In this document: piece after piece, positions 1-9,406 of the stretch
Numbering within the stretch: the stretch's first letter is position 1
Layout of the letters: every line of letters begins with the position of its first letter
DNA from: Pyxidicoccus sp. MSG2
Lineage (GTDB): Bacteria > Myxococcota > Myxococcia > Myxococcales > Myxococcaceae
Direction of reading: 5' to 3'
Length of the DNA stretch: 64,000 nucleotides
NCBI RefSeq assembly: GCF_026626705.1
Contig: NZ_JAPNKC010000001.1
Coordinates: forward strand, 4,588,001 to 4,652,000
The notes under the pieces: model-generated
Database searches by the model: none
Seen by the model: the letters and a program-made list of their open reading frames with translations, nothing else
What the model was told of the DNA's origin: nothing
Translations under genes and position numbers: made by a program

Positions 1-2456
1 ACCAGCCCTACCAGCTCGCGGTGCGGGCGCGGGGCCGGCTCGTGGAGCCCGAGGAGTTCGGCGACATCGTCCTCATGCGCCAGAACGACGGCAAGAGCGT
101 GCGCGTGAAGGACGTGGGCCGCGTGGAGATGGGCGCGGAGAACTACAGCTCCCTGCTGCGCTTCGGCGGCAAGGCGGCCGTTGGCCTCGCCATCTTCCAG
201 TTGCCCACCGCCAACGCGCTCGACGTGCGTGACGGCGTCTTCGCGGAGCTGGCGAAGCTCTCTCAGCAATTTCCCCCGGGCATGCAATTCCAGACGGGCA
301 CCGACACCACGCTCGCAGTGCGTGCCACCATCCACGAGGTGCTCCGGTCGCTGGTGGAGGCGATTGCGCTCGTCATCCTCGTCATCTTCCTGTTCCTTCA
401 CGGCTGGCGCAGCGTGCTCATCACCGCCTTCACCCTCCCCGTCTCGCTGGTGGGCACCTTCGCCTTCGTCCAGTTGATGGGCTTCTCCATCAACACCCTC
501 ACCCTCTTCGGCCTCACCCTGGCCACGGGCCTGGTGGTGGACGACGCCATCGTCGTCATCGAGAACATCGAGCGGTTGATGGTGGAGCGGCACCTGACGC
601 CCATGCAGGCCGCGCGAGAAGGCATGAAGGAGGTGGCCGGCGCGGTCATCGCCATCTCCATCGTGCTGGTGGCGGTGTTCGTCCCGGTGGCCCTCTTCCC
701 CGGCACCACCGGCGCCATCTACCGCCAGTTCGCACTGACCATCACCGCGTCGGTGGCCCTCTCCACCTTCTGCGCCCTGACGCTCACGCCCGCGCTGTCC
801 GCGCGGATGCTCAGGCACCAGCAGGGTGAGAAGTGGGTCTTCTTCCGCTGGGTGGACAAAACACTGGACGCGACGCGAGCCGTGTACGGCCGCGGCCTGC
901 GCCGGCTGCTGAAGCATCCGCTCATCATCCTGGGCGCATTCCTGCTGTGCATCGGCGCCACGGTGGCGCTGTTCAAGGCGACGCCCACGGGCTTCATCCC
1001 CGACGAGGACCAGGGCTACATCATCGTCTCCGTGCAGGGGCCGGAGGGCACGTCGCTCGCCCAGACGGAGAAGGTGATGGCGGAGGTGGAGGCGGTGCTG
1101 AAGGACCAGCCGGAGGTGCGCGTCATCTTCGCCAACGGCGGATTCTCTCCCCAGGGCACCGGCCCCAACATGGCCAACATCTTCGCCGCGCTGAAGCCGT
1201 GGGAGGAACGGCGGGGGAAGGACCAGTCGGTGGCCGCGCTGGTGGAGCGACTGCGCGCGCCGCTCGGCCGCATCGGCGGGGCGCGGGTGATGCCCTTCCA
1301 GCCTCCGGCCATCCGCGGCGTGGGCACCGTGGGCGGCTTCCAGTTCGTCGTCGAGGACACGGCCGGCACCAGCTCGCTGGACCAGCTTGCCTCCGCCGTG
1401 CAGACGCTCATGGCCAGGGGCAACGAGGACAGCCAGTTGCGCGGTGTCTTCACCGGCTTCAACGCCGACACGCCGCTGCTCGACGTGGAGGTGGACCGGC
1501 AGAAGGCCAAGGCCCTGGGTGTCCCCATCGAGCAGATTTTCGGCACCATGCAGGTCTACATGGGCAGCCAGTACGTCAACGACTTCAACTACGCGAACCG
1601 CGCGTACCGCGTCTATGTGCAGGCCGAGCAGCAGTTCCGCGACAGCCCGCAGGACATCGGCGCCTTCTACGTGCGCAGCGACAGCGGGGACATGATTCCG
1701 CTGGAGTCACTGGTGAAGGTGGAGCCCACGGTGTCCGCGCAGGTCATCCGCCACTACAACCTCTTCCGCGCGGTGGAAATCAACGGCCAGGCGGCGCCGG
1801 GCGTGTCCTCCGGTCAGGCGATGGAGGCGATGGAGGCCCTCGCCGCGCAGCACCTGCCCCTGGGCATGAGCACGGAGTGGACGGGCATCAGCCTGGAGCA
1901 GAAGCAGAGCGGCGGGCAGACGATGGTCATCTTCGGCCTGGGCCTGCTCTTCGTCTTCCTGGTGCTCGCGGCGCAGTACGAGAGCTTCACCCTGCCGCTG
2001 GTCATCATCCTCTCAGTGCCGCTGGCCATCATGGGCGCGCTGGGACTCCAGTTGCTGCGCGGGTACGCCAATGACGTGTTCTGTCAGGTGGGACTCGTCA
2101 TGCTGGTGGGCCTCGCCAGCAAGAACGCCATCCTCATCGTGGAGTTCGCGGAGCAGCTTCGCGAGAGCGGGAGGAATGTCGTCGACGCGGTGGTGGAGGC
2201 AGCCGAGGTGCGCCTGCGTCCCATCCTGATGACGTCGATTGCGTTCCTCCTCGGCGTGGTGCCGCTGATGACGGCGTCGGGCGCGGGCGCGGCGTCTCGC
2301 AACTCGCTGGGCACGGCGGTGTTCGGCGGGATGCTCGTGTCCACGGTGGTGAACTTCGTCTTCATCCCCGGCCTCTACGTGCTGATGCAGCGGCTGCGCG
2401 GCGAGGCCCGGCGGCCCCTCGCCGACGTGGTGGCGCCACCTGCTCCTTCACACTGA
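1..2456 (+). CDS. RND (AcrB/HAE1-type) efflux transporter, 3' part
   Basis: This is an inner-membrane resistance-nodulation-division pump that would export hydrophobic compounds using the proton gradient, together with a periplasmic adaptor and an outer-membrane channel. The frame is already open at base 3, so the start lies upstream; about 817 residues are visible, compared with roughly 1,030-1,060 for the family. Visible marks are the TM4 motif GLVVDDAIVVIENI with the Asp pair of the proton relay, the later motif GLASKNAILIVEF with the relay Lys, alternating porter-domain and TM blocks, and the typical end after an FVFIPGLYVLMQ helix. A hairpin follows the stop codon. The adaptor and outer-membrane genes are not in the window; they may be upstream. 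The family call is secure, the substrate unknown. Confidence 0.95.
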   Translation, partial: QPYQLAVRARGRLVEPEEFGDIVLMRQNDGKSVRVKDVGRVEMGAENYSSLLRFGGKAAVGLAIFQLPTANALDVRDGVFAELAKLSQQFPPGMQFQTGTDTTLAVRATIHEVLRSLVEAIALVILVIFLFLHGWRSVLITAFTLPVSLVGTFAFVQLMGFSINTLTLFGLTLATGLVVDDAIVVIENIERLMVERHLTPMQAAREGMKEVAGAVIAISIVLVAVFVPVALFPGTTGAIYRQFALTITASVALSTFCALTLTPALSARMLRHQQGEKWVFFRWVDKTLDATRAVYGRGLRRLLKHPLIILGAFLLCIGATVALFKATPTGFIPDEDQGYIIVSVQGPEGTSLAQTEKVMAEVEAVLKDQPEVRVIFANGGFSPQGTGPNMANIFAALKPWEERRGKDQSVAALVERLRAPLGRIGGARVMPFQPPAIRGVGTVGGFQFVVEDTAGTSSLDQLASAVQTLMARGNEDSQLRGVFTGFNADTPLLDVEVDRQKAKALGVPIEQIFGTMQVYMGSQYVNDFNYANRAYRVYVQAEQQFRDSPQDIGAFYVRSDSGDMIPLESLVKVEPTVSAQVIRHYNLFRAVEINGQAAPGVSSGQAMEAMEALAAQHLPLGMSTEWTGISLEQKQSGGQTMVIFGLGLLFVFLVLAAQYESFTLPLVIILSVPLAIMGALGLQLLRGYANDVFCQVGLVMLVGLASKNAILIVEFAEQLRESGRNVVDAVVEAAEVRLRPILMTSIAFLLGVVPLMTASGAGAASRNSLGTAVFGGMLVSTVVNFVFIPGLYVLMQRLRGEARRPLADVVAPPAPSH

Positions 2457-2489
2457 GTCAGCCAGGATGGGGGACAGCGTCCGTATGCC

Positions 2490-2520
2490 CCCAGGGACGG
2501 CGCCGGACCGTTTCCCTGGG
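2490..2520 (+). terminator. Candidate hairpin after the RND gene
   Basis: An 8-bp perfect stem (CCCAGGGA at 2490-2497 with TCCCTGGG at 2513-2520) lies 33 bases after the RND stop codon and just ahead of the next ribosome-binding site. No T-run follows, so it may only weaken read-through. Confidence 0.4.
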
Positions 2521-2536
2521 ACCCGGGAGCAGACGC

Positions 2537-3721
2537 GTGACGCACGGATGGCGGGCGGTACTGGCGGTGATGTGGGCAGGACTGGCGGCGTGTGGTGGGA
2601 CGGAGCGCATCGACCCGGACGTCCCGGCGGAACCCGTGGAGCGGGCGGACTTCAACGAGAAGGCCGCCGAGGCCCTCTGCGAGCGGTTCATCCGCTGCGG
2701 GCTCATGGAGGACGCGGCGCGCTGTCGCGAGCAGCAGCTCACCCATGGCTACCCCAGCCTGTCCGGGCTCGGCACCCGGTACGACGAGGCGCTCGAGTCG
2801 GGCCGCATCCACTACAGCCCCGAGGTGGCCGGACAGTGCATCCAGCTCCTCCGGGAGGGCAGCTGTGACGAAGCGCCCATGAGCCTGCCCATGCAGGACC
2901 GGGGCATGGAGTACGACACGCGGTGCCGCTTCCTCCAGGGCCAGGTCACCGACGGCGGAGCCTGCCAGTGGAGCACCGAGTGCAGGGACGGCGCATACTG
3001 CGATGCCACGGTCACCAGCTGTGGCGGCGTGTGCAGGCGAGGCACCCCCGCGGAGCCCGTCACCGCGTTCGACGGGTGCGCGCCGGGCACCGTCCTCACC
3101 AGAGGCAAGTGCCTCACGCCCGGTGGCGAGGGGACGCCCTGCGGAGGGGTGAACGGTGAGGCGGTGGGCGTCTGCGGCCAGGGCCTGTGGTGTGACTCCT
3201 ACGCCGTCGGCACGTGCAGACGCGTGAGCACCGAGGGTGGGGCGTGTGAAGACTTCCGGTTCGACCAGTGCGGCTGGTCCCTGTACTGCCGCGACGGCCG
3301 CTGCCAGAAGCCCCGGGGCGAGGGCGCGCCCTGTGAAGCCCCCAGCTTCGGCCGCTTCGGCACCCAGGAGTGCCGTGACGAGCTGTTCTGCGACGCGGAG
3401 GAGGGCGGGTCCGGCAGCTGCCGCCCGAAGCTCACGGCGGGCGCGGCGTGCCGCAACGCCTTCGAGTGCGAGGACAGCATGGACTGCCCCGGCGCGAAGC
3501 CCCAGGAGGGCGTGCGGGGCACGTGCCGGCCCAATCCCCGCCTGGGTGAGCCCTGCGCGGAGCGGTTCTGCTCCGCGGGCCTCATCTGCTCCTCCACCAC
3601 CCAGACGTGCATCCGCACCGTGCGCCTGGGCGAGCCGTGCGAGGACGCGGAGGCCTGCCACTTCTCCGGCACCTGCGTGGACGGCACCTGCCAGCCCGTG
3701 GGCGCGCGGTCCTGCAACTGA
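2537..3721 (+). CDS. Cysteine-rich secreted lipoprotein
   Basis: A predicted lipoprotein of 394 residues with no function that I recognise. It starts at GTG 2537 with GGAG seven bases ahead. A short hydrophobic signal (WRAVLAVMWAGLAACGG) ends in a lipobox cysteine near residue 19. The mature part carries about 40 cysteines in repeated blocks of the form C-x2-3-G-x-C and GxPC (for example GLWCDSYAVGTC and SLYCRDGRCQ), a pattern common in the expanded Dickkopf/EGF-like cysteine-rich lipoproteins of myxobacteria. The cysteines imply disulfide-stabilised modules outside the cytoplasm. It is co-directional with the RND gene after an 80-base gap. It ends convergently with the next gene across a shared hairpin. 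Confidence 0.8.
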   Translation: MTHGWRAVLAVMWAGLAACGGTERIDPDVPAEPVERADFNEKAAEALCERFIRCGLMEDAARCREQQLTHGYPSLSGLGTRYDEALESGRIHYSPEVAGQCIQLLREGSCDEAPMSLPMQDRGMEYDTRCRFLQGQVTDGGACQWSTECRDGAYCDATVTSCGGVCRRGTPAEPVTAFDGCAPGTVLTRGKCLTPGGEGTPCGGVNGEAVGVCGQGLWCDSYAVGTCRRVSTEGGACEDFRFDQCGWSLYCRDGRCQKPRGEGAPCEAPSFGRFGTQECRDELFCDAEEGGSGSCRPKLTAGAACRNAFECEDSMDCPGAKPQEGVRGTCRPNPRLGEPCAERFCSAGLICSSTTQTCIRTVRLGEPCEDAEACHFSGTCVDGTCQPVGARSCN

Positions 3722-3730
3722 GGACCGCGC
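3704..3730. terminator. Bidirectional hairpin between convergent genes
   Basis: A 10-bp perfect inverted repeat (3704-3713 with 3721-3730, 7-base loop) overlaps the stop codon of the cysteine-rich lipoprotein gene and lies 13 bases from the stop of the convergent gene. It is placed to end transcription from both sides. Confidence 0.55.
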
Positions 3731-3742
3731 CGGGCGCCCTGC

Positions 3743-4873
3743 TCAGCCCGCCTTCGGCGCCGAGCCCCGCGCCGTCAGCTCGCGCTCCACGTACAGCCGC
3801 AGGATGTGCATGAAGTCCTGCGCGTTCGTCACCACGCCGAAGGCCTGGTGCGTGCCACGGTCCTTCAGCTTGCTCACCACGAACTCGGACGAGTCCACGC
3901 AGATGGTGGGCAGCTCGCGCAGGGAGCCGTCCTTCTCCACCACGAAGGCCGGCAACATGTTGCCGGTGGCGATGGCGTGCAGCGCGGTGGCAATCAGCAC
4001 CGACATGGTGGCCTTCACCGCGTGACGGCGCATGGCGTCCTGCGCGGCCAGGTTGTCGGTGACGACATCCGGCAGCGGCCCGTCGTCGCGGATGGAGCCC
4101 GTCAACACGAACGGAACCTTGTGCACCACGCACGCGTGCATGATGCCGTTGGTAATCACCCCTGACTCCACCGCCTTCGCAATCGAGCCCGCCGCGCGCA
4201 CCTTGTTGATGGCGCGCATGTGCAGGCCATGCCCGCCGGACGTGGCCTCGCCCGAGCCGCTCATGCCCAGCGTGGTGCCGAAGATGGACGCCTCGATGTC
4301 ATGCACCGCCACCGCGTTGCCCGCCAGGAGCGCGCCCACGAAGCCGTTGGCGATGAACCACGTCATGTCCGCGCGCGCCCGCGAGTGCACCAGCGCCGGC
4401 CCCGTCACCCACACCGGGTAGCCACCGCGCTCGCGCTCCTCCACCAGGAGCCGCGCCATGTGCCCGTAGTCGATGGGCTTCTCGCGCGACACCTCGCTCG
4501 TCATGAACTTGAACTCTCCCTCACCACCCTCGGTGAGGTAGGCCATGTTCACGTACACGCCCTGGCTGCCGTCCTCCGCGTGGCCCACCACCACGCGCTC
4601 GCCCGCGCGCACGCGCCGGCCCTCGCGCGCCCACAACTCTCCCTGTGCGTCCAGCACGAGCGCGCAGTCCATGCGAGGCTCGCGCGGCATGCGCCAGGCG
4701 CCGCCCACGCGCACGTAGGTGGGGAGGTTGGTGGTGGAGAAGAAGCCCTCCGGCAGGACGCCGTCCGCGGGCGCCGGCTGGAAGCGCGCGTCCGGACACT
4801 GGGCGAAGCGCGCGGCCGTGAAGTCGGGATGGGGAATGGTGCTCACCCCGGCACCATGCGCGGACCCACCCAT
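3743..4873 (-). CDS. TIGR00300-family protein (LOR/SDH region; ornithine cyclodeaminase-type)
   Basis: The protein resembles the TIGR00300 family, whose members include the archaeal-type ornithine cyclodeaminase and the C-terminal domain of the cyanobacterial arginine dihydrolase ArgZ/AgrE. By analogy it may convert ornithine to proline with bound NAD, but this is inference from family likeness. Recognisable stretches are the conserved N-terminal half (FFSTTNLPTYVRVGG, GVYVNMAYLTEGGEGEF) and a Rossmann-like region (NGFVGALLAGNAVAVHDIE) followed by GSGEATSGGHGLHMRAIN. ATG 4873 gives 376 residues; GTG 4846 is an alternative, and neither has a clear Shine-Dalgarno. It is divergent from the PAS kinase gene and convergent with the cysteine-rich lipoprotein. 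No arginine-catabolic genes lie nearby. Confidence 0.8.
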   Translation of the reverse strand: MGGSAHGAGVSTIPHPDFTAARFAQCPDARFQPAPADGVLPEGFFSTTNLPTYVRVGGAWRMPREPRMDCALVLDAQGELWAREGRRVRAGERVVVGHAEDGSQGVYVNMAYLTEGGEGEFKFMTSEVSREKPIDYGHMARLLVEERERGGYPVWVTGPALVHSRARADMTWFIANGFVGALLAGNAVAVHDIEASIFGTTLGMSGSGEATSGGHGLHMRAINKVRAAGSIAKAVESGVITNGIMHACVVHKVPFVLTGSIRDDGPLPDVVTDNLAAQDAMRRHAVKATMSVLIATALHAIATGNMLPAFVVEKDGSLRELPTICVDSSEFVVSKLKDRGTHQAFGVVTNAQDFMHILRLYVERELTARGSAPKAG

Positions 4874-4939
4874 CCTGTTCAAGTCTCTTGGCGTAGACTT
4901 GTCTCCTCCCCGCAACGCAGGCGTCCTTCCGGAGCCCCG

Positions 4940-6880
4940 GTGCCCGTCGTCGACTTCCAGCGTCTCTTCGAGAAGAGCCCGGGCCTCTACCTCGTCCTCG
5001 CGCCGGACGCGGCCTTCACCATCCTCGCCGTCACGGACGCCTACCTCCGCGCGACGATGACGCGCCGCGAGGACGTCCTCGGCCGGGGCCTCTTCGACCT
5101 GTTCCCGGACAACCCCGAGGACGCACAGGCCACCGGCACCCGCAACCTGCGCGCCTCGCTGGAGCACGCGCTGGCCACCCGGGCCCCGGACGTCATGGCC
5201 GTGCAGAAGTACGACATCCCCCGGCCCGGCGGCGGCTTCGAGGAGCGCCACTGGAGCCCCGTCAACACTCCCGTCCTCTCCGAAGACGGACAGGTGCGCT
5301 ACCTCATCCACCAGGTGGAGGACATGACCGAGGTGGTGCGCCTCACCCGGCGCGGCGAGCAGGACCGCATCGAGTTGCTGACGCTCCAGCGGACCGTGCG
5401 CGTGCGCACGGACCTGCACGCCCTCATGGAGCACGCCCCTGCCGCCATGGCCGTGCTGCGGGGCCCGGGCCACATCTACGACTACGCCAACGCGGAATAC
5501 CTCCAGCTGGTCGGCCGCGCAGCCGTGGTGGGAAGGCCCGTGCACGACGTGCTGCCGGAAATCGCGGCGCAGGGCTTCATCGAGGTGCTGGACCGCGTGT
5601 ACGCCACCGGGGAGCCCTTCATCGCCGACGAGCTCGTGGTCCGCCTGGACCGCGCGGGCACCGGGCGCCTGGAAGAGCGCTTCCTCAATTTCGTCTTCCA
5701 GCCCACCCGCGCCCCGGACCGGGCCGTGGACGGCATCTTCATCCAGGCGGTGGACGTGACGGCCCAGGTGCTGGCCCGGCGGGAGATGGAGGAGGAGCGG
5801 GCCCGCCTGCGCGCGGTACTGGAGAACGCCCCCATGGCGGTGGCCATCGCGGATGCGTCCGGCCGCGTCGTGCTCGCCAACAAGCGCATCGAGGCCGAGC
5901 TCCGTCACCCGGCCCACGCCACCACCCAGCCCGCGGACTACCACCAGTGGCCCATCCTCCGGCCCGACGGCACGCCCATCGCCACCGAGGACTACCCGCT
6001 CATCCGCGGACTGCGGGGCATGGAGGCCCACGGCGAGGAGCTCAACTACATCTTCGGGGACGGCAGCCAGGGCGTGGTGGAGGCGCACTACGGGCCCGCC
6101 CGTGACGCGCGGGGAAACATCATCGCCTCCGTCGTCTTCTTCCGGGACATCACCCAGCGCCGGAAGCTGGAGCAGGAGGCGCGTCAGCGCGCCGGCTTCG
6201 AGCAGCAGCTCATCGGCATCGTCTCGCATGATTTGCGCAACCCCATCAGCGCCATCCTCCTGTCCACCACGACGCAGCTGCGGCGCACGGACCTGGACGA
6301 GCGGCTGCGCCAGCCGCTGGGCCGCATCCTCTCCTCCGCCGAGCGCGCCAACCGGCTCATCCGAGACCTGCTCGACTTCACCCAGGCCCGGCTGGGCGGC
6401 GGGATTCCCATGCGGCCGGGGCCCCTGGACTTCCATGCCTTCACCCGGCAGGTGCTGGACGAAATCCAGGTGTCCCATCCCGAGCGCGAGCTGCGGGTGG
6501 AGCAGCACGGAGACGGCCAGGGCGCGTGGGACGGGGACCGGCTCGCGCAGCTCGTGGGCAACCTGCTGGGCAACGCGCTCGCCTACAGCCCCGCGGGCAG
6601 CCCGGTGGGCGTGACGACGCGGGGCGAGCCGCACGACGTGGTGCTCGAGGTGCACAACACCGGCACCCCCATTCCCGCCGAGCTGCAAGCCCGCCTCTTC
6701 CAGCCGATGCAGCGCGGCGGCAACCGCGACTCGCGTAGCCGCAGCGTGGGGCTGGGGCTGTACATCGTCGACCAGATTGTCCGCGCGCATGGCGGCGCCA
6801 TCACCGTGACGTCCCTGCCGGATGAGGGCACCACCTTCACCGTGCGGTTGCCGCGAGCGCCCCACCCGACGCCCGGGTGA
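4940..6880 (+). CDS. PAS-domain sensor histidine kinase
   Basis: A sensor kinase of about 646 residues without transmembrane segments, so probably cytoplasmic. Three PAS-like domains can be seen (roughly residues 5-130, 155-290 and 295-420; the last ends in VVFFRDITQRRKLEQE). They are followed by a HisKA domain with the H-box IVSHDLRNPISAIL (phosphorylated His near residue 429) and a HATPase domain with the N-box LVGNLLGNALAYSP and G-box VGLGLYIVDQIVRAHGG. GTG 4940 is chosen because GGAG lies six bases ahead and the PAS fold starts directly after it. No response regulator gene adjoins, so this is an orphan kinase. It ends two bases from the convergent phosphatase gene. Confidence 0.9.
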   Translation: MPVVDFQRLFEKSPGLYLVLAPDAAFTILAVTDAYLRATMTRREDVLGRGLFDLFPDNPEDAQATGTRNLRASLEHALATRAPDVMAVQKYDIPRPGGGFEERHWSPVNTPVLSEDGQVRYLIHQVEDMTEVVRLTRRGEQDRIELLTLQRTVRVRTDLHALMEHAPAAMAVLRGPGHIYDYANAEYLQLVGRAAVVGRPVHDVLPEIAAQGFIEVLDRVYATGEPFIADELVVRLDRAGTGRLEERFLNFVFQPTRAPDRAVDGIFIQAVDVTAQVLARREMEEERARLRAVLENAPMAVAIADASGRVVLANKRIEAELRHPAHATTQPADYHQWPILRPDGTPIATEDYPLIRGLRGMEAHGEELNYIFGDGSQGVVEAHYGPARDARGNIIASVVFFRDITQRRKLEQEARQRAGFEQQLIGIVSHDLRNPISAILLSTTTQLRRTDLDERLRQPLGRILSSAERANRLIRDLLDFTQARLGGGIPMRPGPLDFHAFTRQVLDEIQVSHPERELRVEQHGDGQGAWDGDRLAQLVGNLLGNALAYSPAGSPVGVTTRGEPHDVVLEVHNTGTPIPAELQARLFQPMQRGGNRDSRSRSVGLGLYIVDQIVRAHGGAITVTSLPDEGTTFTVRLPRAPHPTPG

Positions 6881-6881
6881 G

Positions 6882-7442
6882 TCAGTCGTCGTTGTCGTCG
6901 GCGGGCGGCGGGTTGCTCAGGTGGCTGTAGGCGACGGCGGTGAGGGCCTGGAGCTCGGGCACCTGCCATGACACCTCGTGCCGCGAGCGCCAGTCCTCCG
7001 ACCACGCCATGAAGGTGCGCAGTTGCGCGGAGCTGGGGGCCACCTGCCAGCGCTGCCGCTTCGCCAGCGTCAGCGCCTCCAGCGGTGGGTGCCCCAGCGC
7101 CACCATGCAGCACAGCGCCAGCAGCGCGCTGCGCCCCACGCCGTGCTCACAGTGGATGTAGACCTTGTGGCCCTGCGCCAGGCGCTGCGTCACCCACTCG
7201 ACGCCGTCGTCAATCATGTCGCGGCGGATGGCGCGCATGTCCTCCGTGGGCAGGTGCAGCAGGGTGATGCCGTGCTCGCGCAGCACACGCTCGTCGTCGC
7301 GCGCCTCCACCCGCACGTCCACCACGTAGCGGATGCCGAGCTTGCGCGCGAGGTGCTCCGCCGCCTCGATGGGGAAGCGCCCCCCCACCGCCAGCGAGGG
7401 CAGCACCCAGTCCAGGTTCAGCCTCCGGAAGGACTCGCTCAT
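6882..7442 (-). CDS. Dual-specificity (cysteine-based) protein phosphatase
   Basis: A 186-residue protein-tyrosine/dual-specificity phosphatase. The P-loop signature HCEHGVGRSALL (HCx5RS, nucleophile Cys and phosphate-binding Arg) is intact, and the general-acid loop is probably LPTEDMRAI. The N-terminal stretch LDWVLPSLAVGGR is typical of small bacterial DSPs. The enzyme would remove phosphate from Tyr or Ser/Thr residues in the cytoplasm, possibly acting against the Ser/Thr kinases that are numerous in myxobacteria; the partner is not shown by the sequence. It ends in an acidic tail (DDNDD) that stops two bases from the convergent histidine kinase. Confidence 0.85.
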   Translation of the reverse strand: MSESFRRLNLDWVLPSLAVGGRFPIEAAEHLARKLGIRYVVDVRVEARDDERVLREHGITLLHLPTEDMRAIRRDMIDDGVEWVTQRLAQGHKVYIHCEHGVGRSALLALCCMVALGHPPLEALTLAKRQRWQVAPSSAQLRTFMAWSEDWRSRHEVSWQVPELQALTAVAYSHLSNPPPADDNDD

Positions 7443-7622
7443 GGGCCCACGGTAGGGATGATTGGCTCCTCCCGGGAGAGCCCCACACTGGGAGGCACGG
7501 CCCGCCAGGGCTGTAGGTGAAAAACGCAGGGAGTACGCAACTTCGAATCTCAGGCCCCGAGAATCATGGCAAGTCCCACCCGTGATGCCCCCCGGCGTCA
7601 CCTCAGTTCTTCGGAGCCCCCC

Positions 7623-8330
7623 ATGAGCTACCGCATCCAGTCGGGCGACACCCTCTCCGGCATCGCCAAGCGCTACAACACCAGCGTCAGCGCGCTGATG
7701 AAGGCGAACCCGCAGATCAAGAACGCGGACCTCATCTATACCGGCAAGAGCCTGAACATCCCCGGCTCCAAGGACAGCTTCGAGCCTTCGAAGGGCGGCA
7801 AGCCGGGCTCGAAGCCGGGCTCCTCCTCGGGCAGCTCCGGCACCAACGGCACGCAGGGCTCGCAGGCCACGGGCACCAACGGTGGCAACGCCCCCACCGG
7901 CAGCGCCTTCGACATCGCGAAGTCGCACCTGAACAAGAACGCGGGCTCGCTGAAGCTGGAGAAGAACGGCGTCGGCAGCGACATGGAGGACTGGGTCCCC
8001 AACAACGTCAACTGCGCCAACTTCGTCTCCGCGTGCCTGGAGCAGGCCGGCCTCATCACCAACGCGCAGCACGACAACTCCGTGATGGGCCTGCAGGCCA
8101 AGCTGGACAAGGACCCGGACTTCAAGCGCGTGGACCTGAAGGACGCGAAGCCCGGTGACGTGGTGTCCATGAAGACGCCGGGCGGCCAGCACGTGGTGAT
8201 GTTCGCGGGCTGGAAGGACGGCAAGCCCCAGTTCATCGGCTCCAACAACGTGAACTCAGACGGCTCGCAGCGCATCACCATCAGCTCGATGAACTACCCC
8301 ATCATGTCCATCCACCAGCACCGCGGCTGA
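7623..8330 (+). CDS. LysM protein with C-terminal cysteine-peptidase-like domain
   Basis: A 235-residue protein with an N-terminal LysM domain (residues about 3-48, [16 protein letters not shown] to GKSLNIPG) that binds peptidoglycan. It continues with a Gly/Ser/Thr-rich linker and a C-terminal domain with [17 protein letters not shown] and, later, [10 protein letters not shown]. The Cys and His in those motifs are placed like the catalytic pair of NlpC/P60 and CHAP amidases, so a wall hydrolase role is likely but not proven. No signal peptide is visible, so export would need another route. ATG 7623 is preferred over an upstream in-frame start because GGAG precedes it and LysM begins at once. 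A strong hairpin follows. Confidence 0.8.
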   Translation: MSYRIQSGDTLSGIAKRYNTSVSALMKANPQIKNADLIYTGKSLNIPGSKDSFEPSKGGKPGSKPGSSSGSSGTNGTQGSQATGTNGGNAPTGSAFDIAKSHLNKNAGSLKLEKNGVGSDMEDWVPNNVNCANFVSACLEQAGLITNAQHDNSVMGLQAKLDKDPDFKRVDLKDAKPGDVVSMKTPGGQHVVMFAGWKDGKPQFIGSNNVNSDGSQRITISSMNYPIMSIHQHRG

Positions 8331-8357
8331 GCTTCCGCGCGGCACTGAGGAAAGCCC

Positions 8358-8402
8358 ACGGGGCTCCGGGTTCCGTCCTTTCGGACGGACGCGGGGCCCC
8401 GT
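8358..8402. terminator. Two-stem hairpin between convergent genes
   Basis: An outer 7-bp stem (8358-8364 with 8396-8402) encloses a perfect 6-bp stem with a TTTC loop (CCGTCC at 8373-8378, GGACGG at 8383-8388). It lies between the LysM gene and the convergent LysR gene and can act in both directions. Confidence 0.6.
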
Positions 8403-8422
8403 TGGCGTTGAGGGGATGGACG

Positions 8423-9298
8423 CTACGGCTTGGGTGCCAGCGCCAGCGCGGCCTGGAGGAGCGGGCTGCGGGTGGCTGACTTGCGCCACGCAGCGTGGAT
8501 GACGCCCGAGCCCGCGCCGGGCAGCGGCCGCGCCACCACGCCCGCCTCGCGCGGGCCGCCAGGCAAGAGCGACGCCAGCAGCGAGTAGCCCAGCCCCGCC
8601 GCGACGAAGCCGAGAATCGTCTCCGACGAGTCCGCCTGGTGCAGCCGCTTCGGCTTCACGCCGGCCCGCGCCAGTTCCGCGAGCTGCAATTCACGCAGGT
8701 GCCTGTCCGTGCTGTAGGCAATAAAGGCGTCGTCCTTGAGCTGCGCCAGCTTCACCTGCGCGCTCTTCGCTTGTGGGTGGTGCATGGGCAGCACGAGGAA
8801 CGGATGCGTGCGCCCCACCTCGCGCGACTCCACGTCGTCGGGCACCTCCGGCAGGTGGTCCACCACCAGATCCGTGTCCCCCGAGCGCAGCACGTCCAGC
8901 GCGGGCACCTTGGACTCGAAGAGGGCCACCTCGATGTCCGGCCGCTTCGCCTGGAGCCGCCGCAGCCACGCCGGCAGCAGGTAGCGCAGCACGTGGCCGG
9001 AGGCGTGGACGCGCAGCGTGCCGCCCACCTCGCCCTTGCGCAGTGACTGCACCACGGTGTCGAGCGCTTCCAGGAAGGGGGCCACGTGCGCGTAGAGCGC
9101 GCGGCCCTCTGGTGTGAGCACCACGCGGTCCTTGCCCACGCGCTCGAAGAGGGGCACGCCGACTTCATCCTCCAGGCGTTTCACCTGCTGGTGCACCCCG
9201 GGTTGCGTTATCGGATACGGGAATGAGCGCGCCGCGCGTGCGTACCCTTCCGCGCGCGCCACGCGGTAGAAGCCCTCGAGCCGCTGGAGCTGAATCAT
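8423..9298 (-). CDS. LysR-family transcriptional regulator
   Basis: A 291-residue LysR-type regulator of normal family length. The N-terminal winged helix-turn-helix covers residues 1-60 (FYRVARAEGYARAARSFPYPITQPGVHQQVKRLEDEVGVPLFER) and the effector-binding domain covers about residues 90-290. Such proteins activate or repress a divergent gene when a small molecule binds. The divergent neighbour here encodes a YiaAB-type membrane protein whose start is 108 bases away, which makes that gene the first candidate target. The recognition helix is slightly unusual (ITQPGVHQQVKRLE in place of SQPAVSxxIxxLE). The effector cannot be read from the sequence. Confidence 0.93.
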   Translation of the reverse strand: MIQLQRLEGFYRVARAEGYARAARSFPYPITQPGVHQQVKRLEDEVGVPLFERVGKDRVVLTPEGRALYAHVAPFLEALDTVVQSLRKGEVGGTLRVHASGHVLRYLLPAWLRRLQAKRPDIEVALFESKVPALDVLRSGDTDLVVDHLPEVPDDVESREVGRTHPFLVLPMHHPQAKSAQVKLAQLKDDAFIAYSTDRHLRELQLAELARAGVKPKRLHQADSSETILGFVAAGLGYSLLASLLPGGPREAGVVARPLPGAGSGVIHAAWRKSATRSPLLQAALALAPKP

Positions 9299-9406
9299 TC
9301 ACCAGAGGTTATCAATGGCGTATGGACTAGTTCCATGCGCTTTACGAAGCGACGATGCATTGTTCCTCCTGTCAGCGAGCACGGCTCGCCCCGAGGAGGA
9401 AGCACC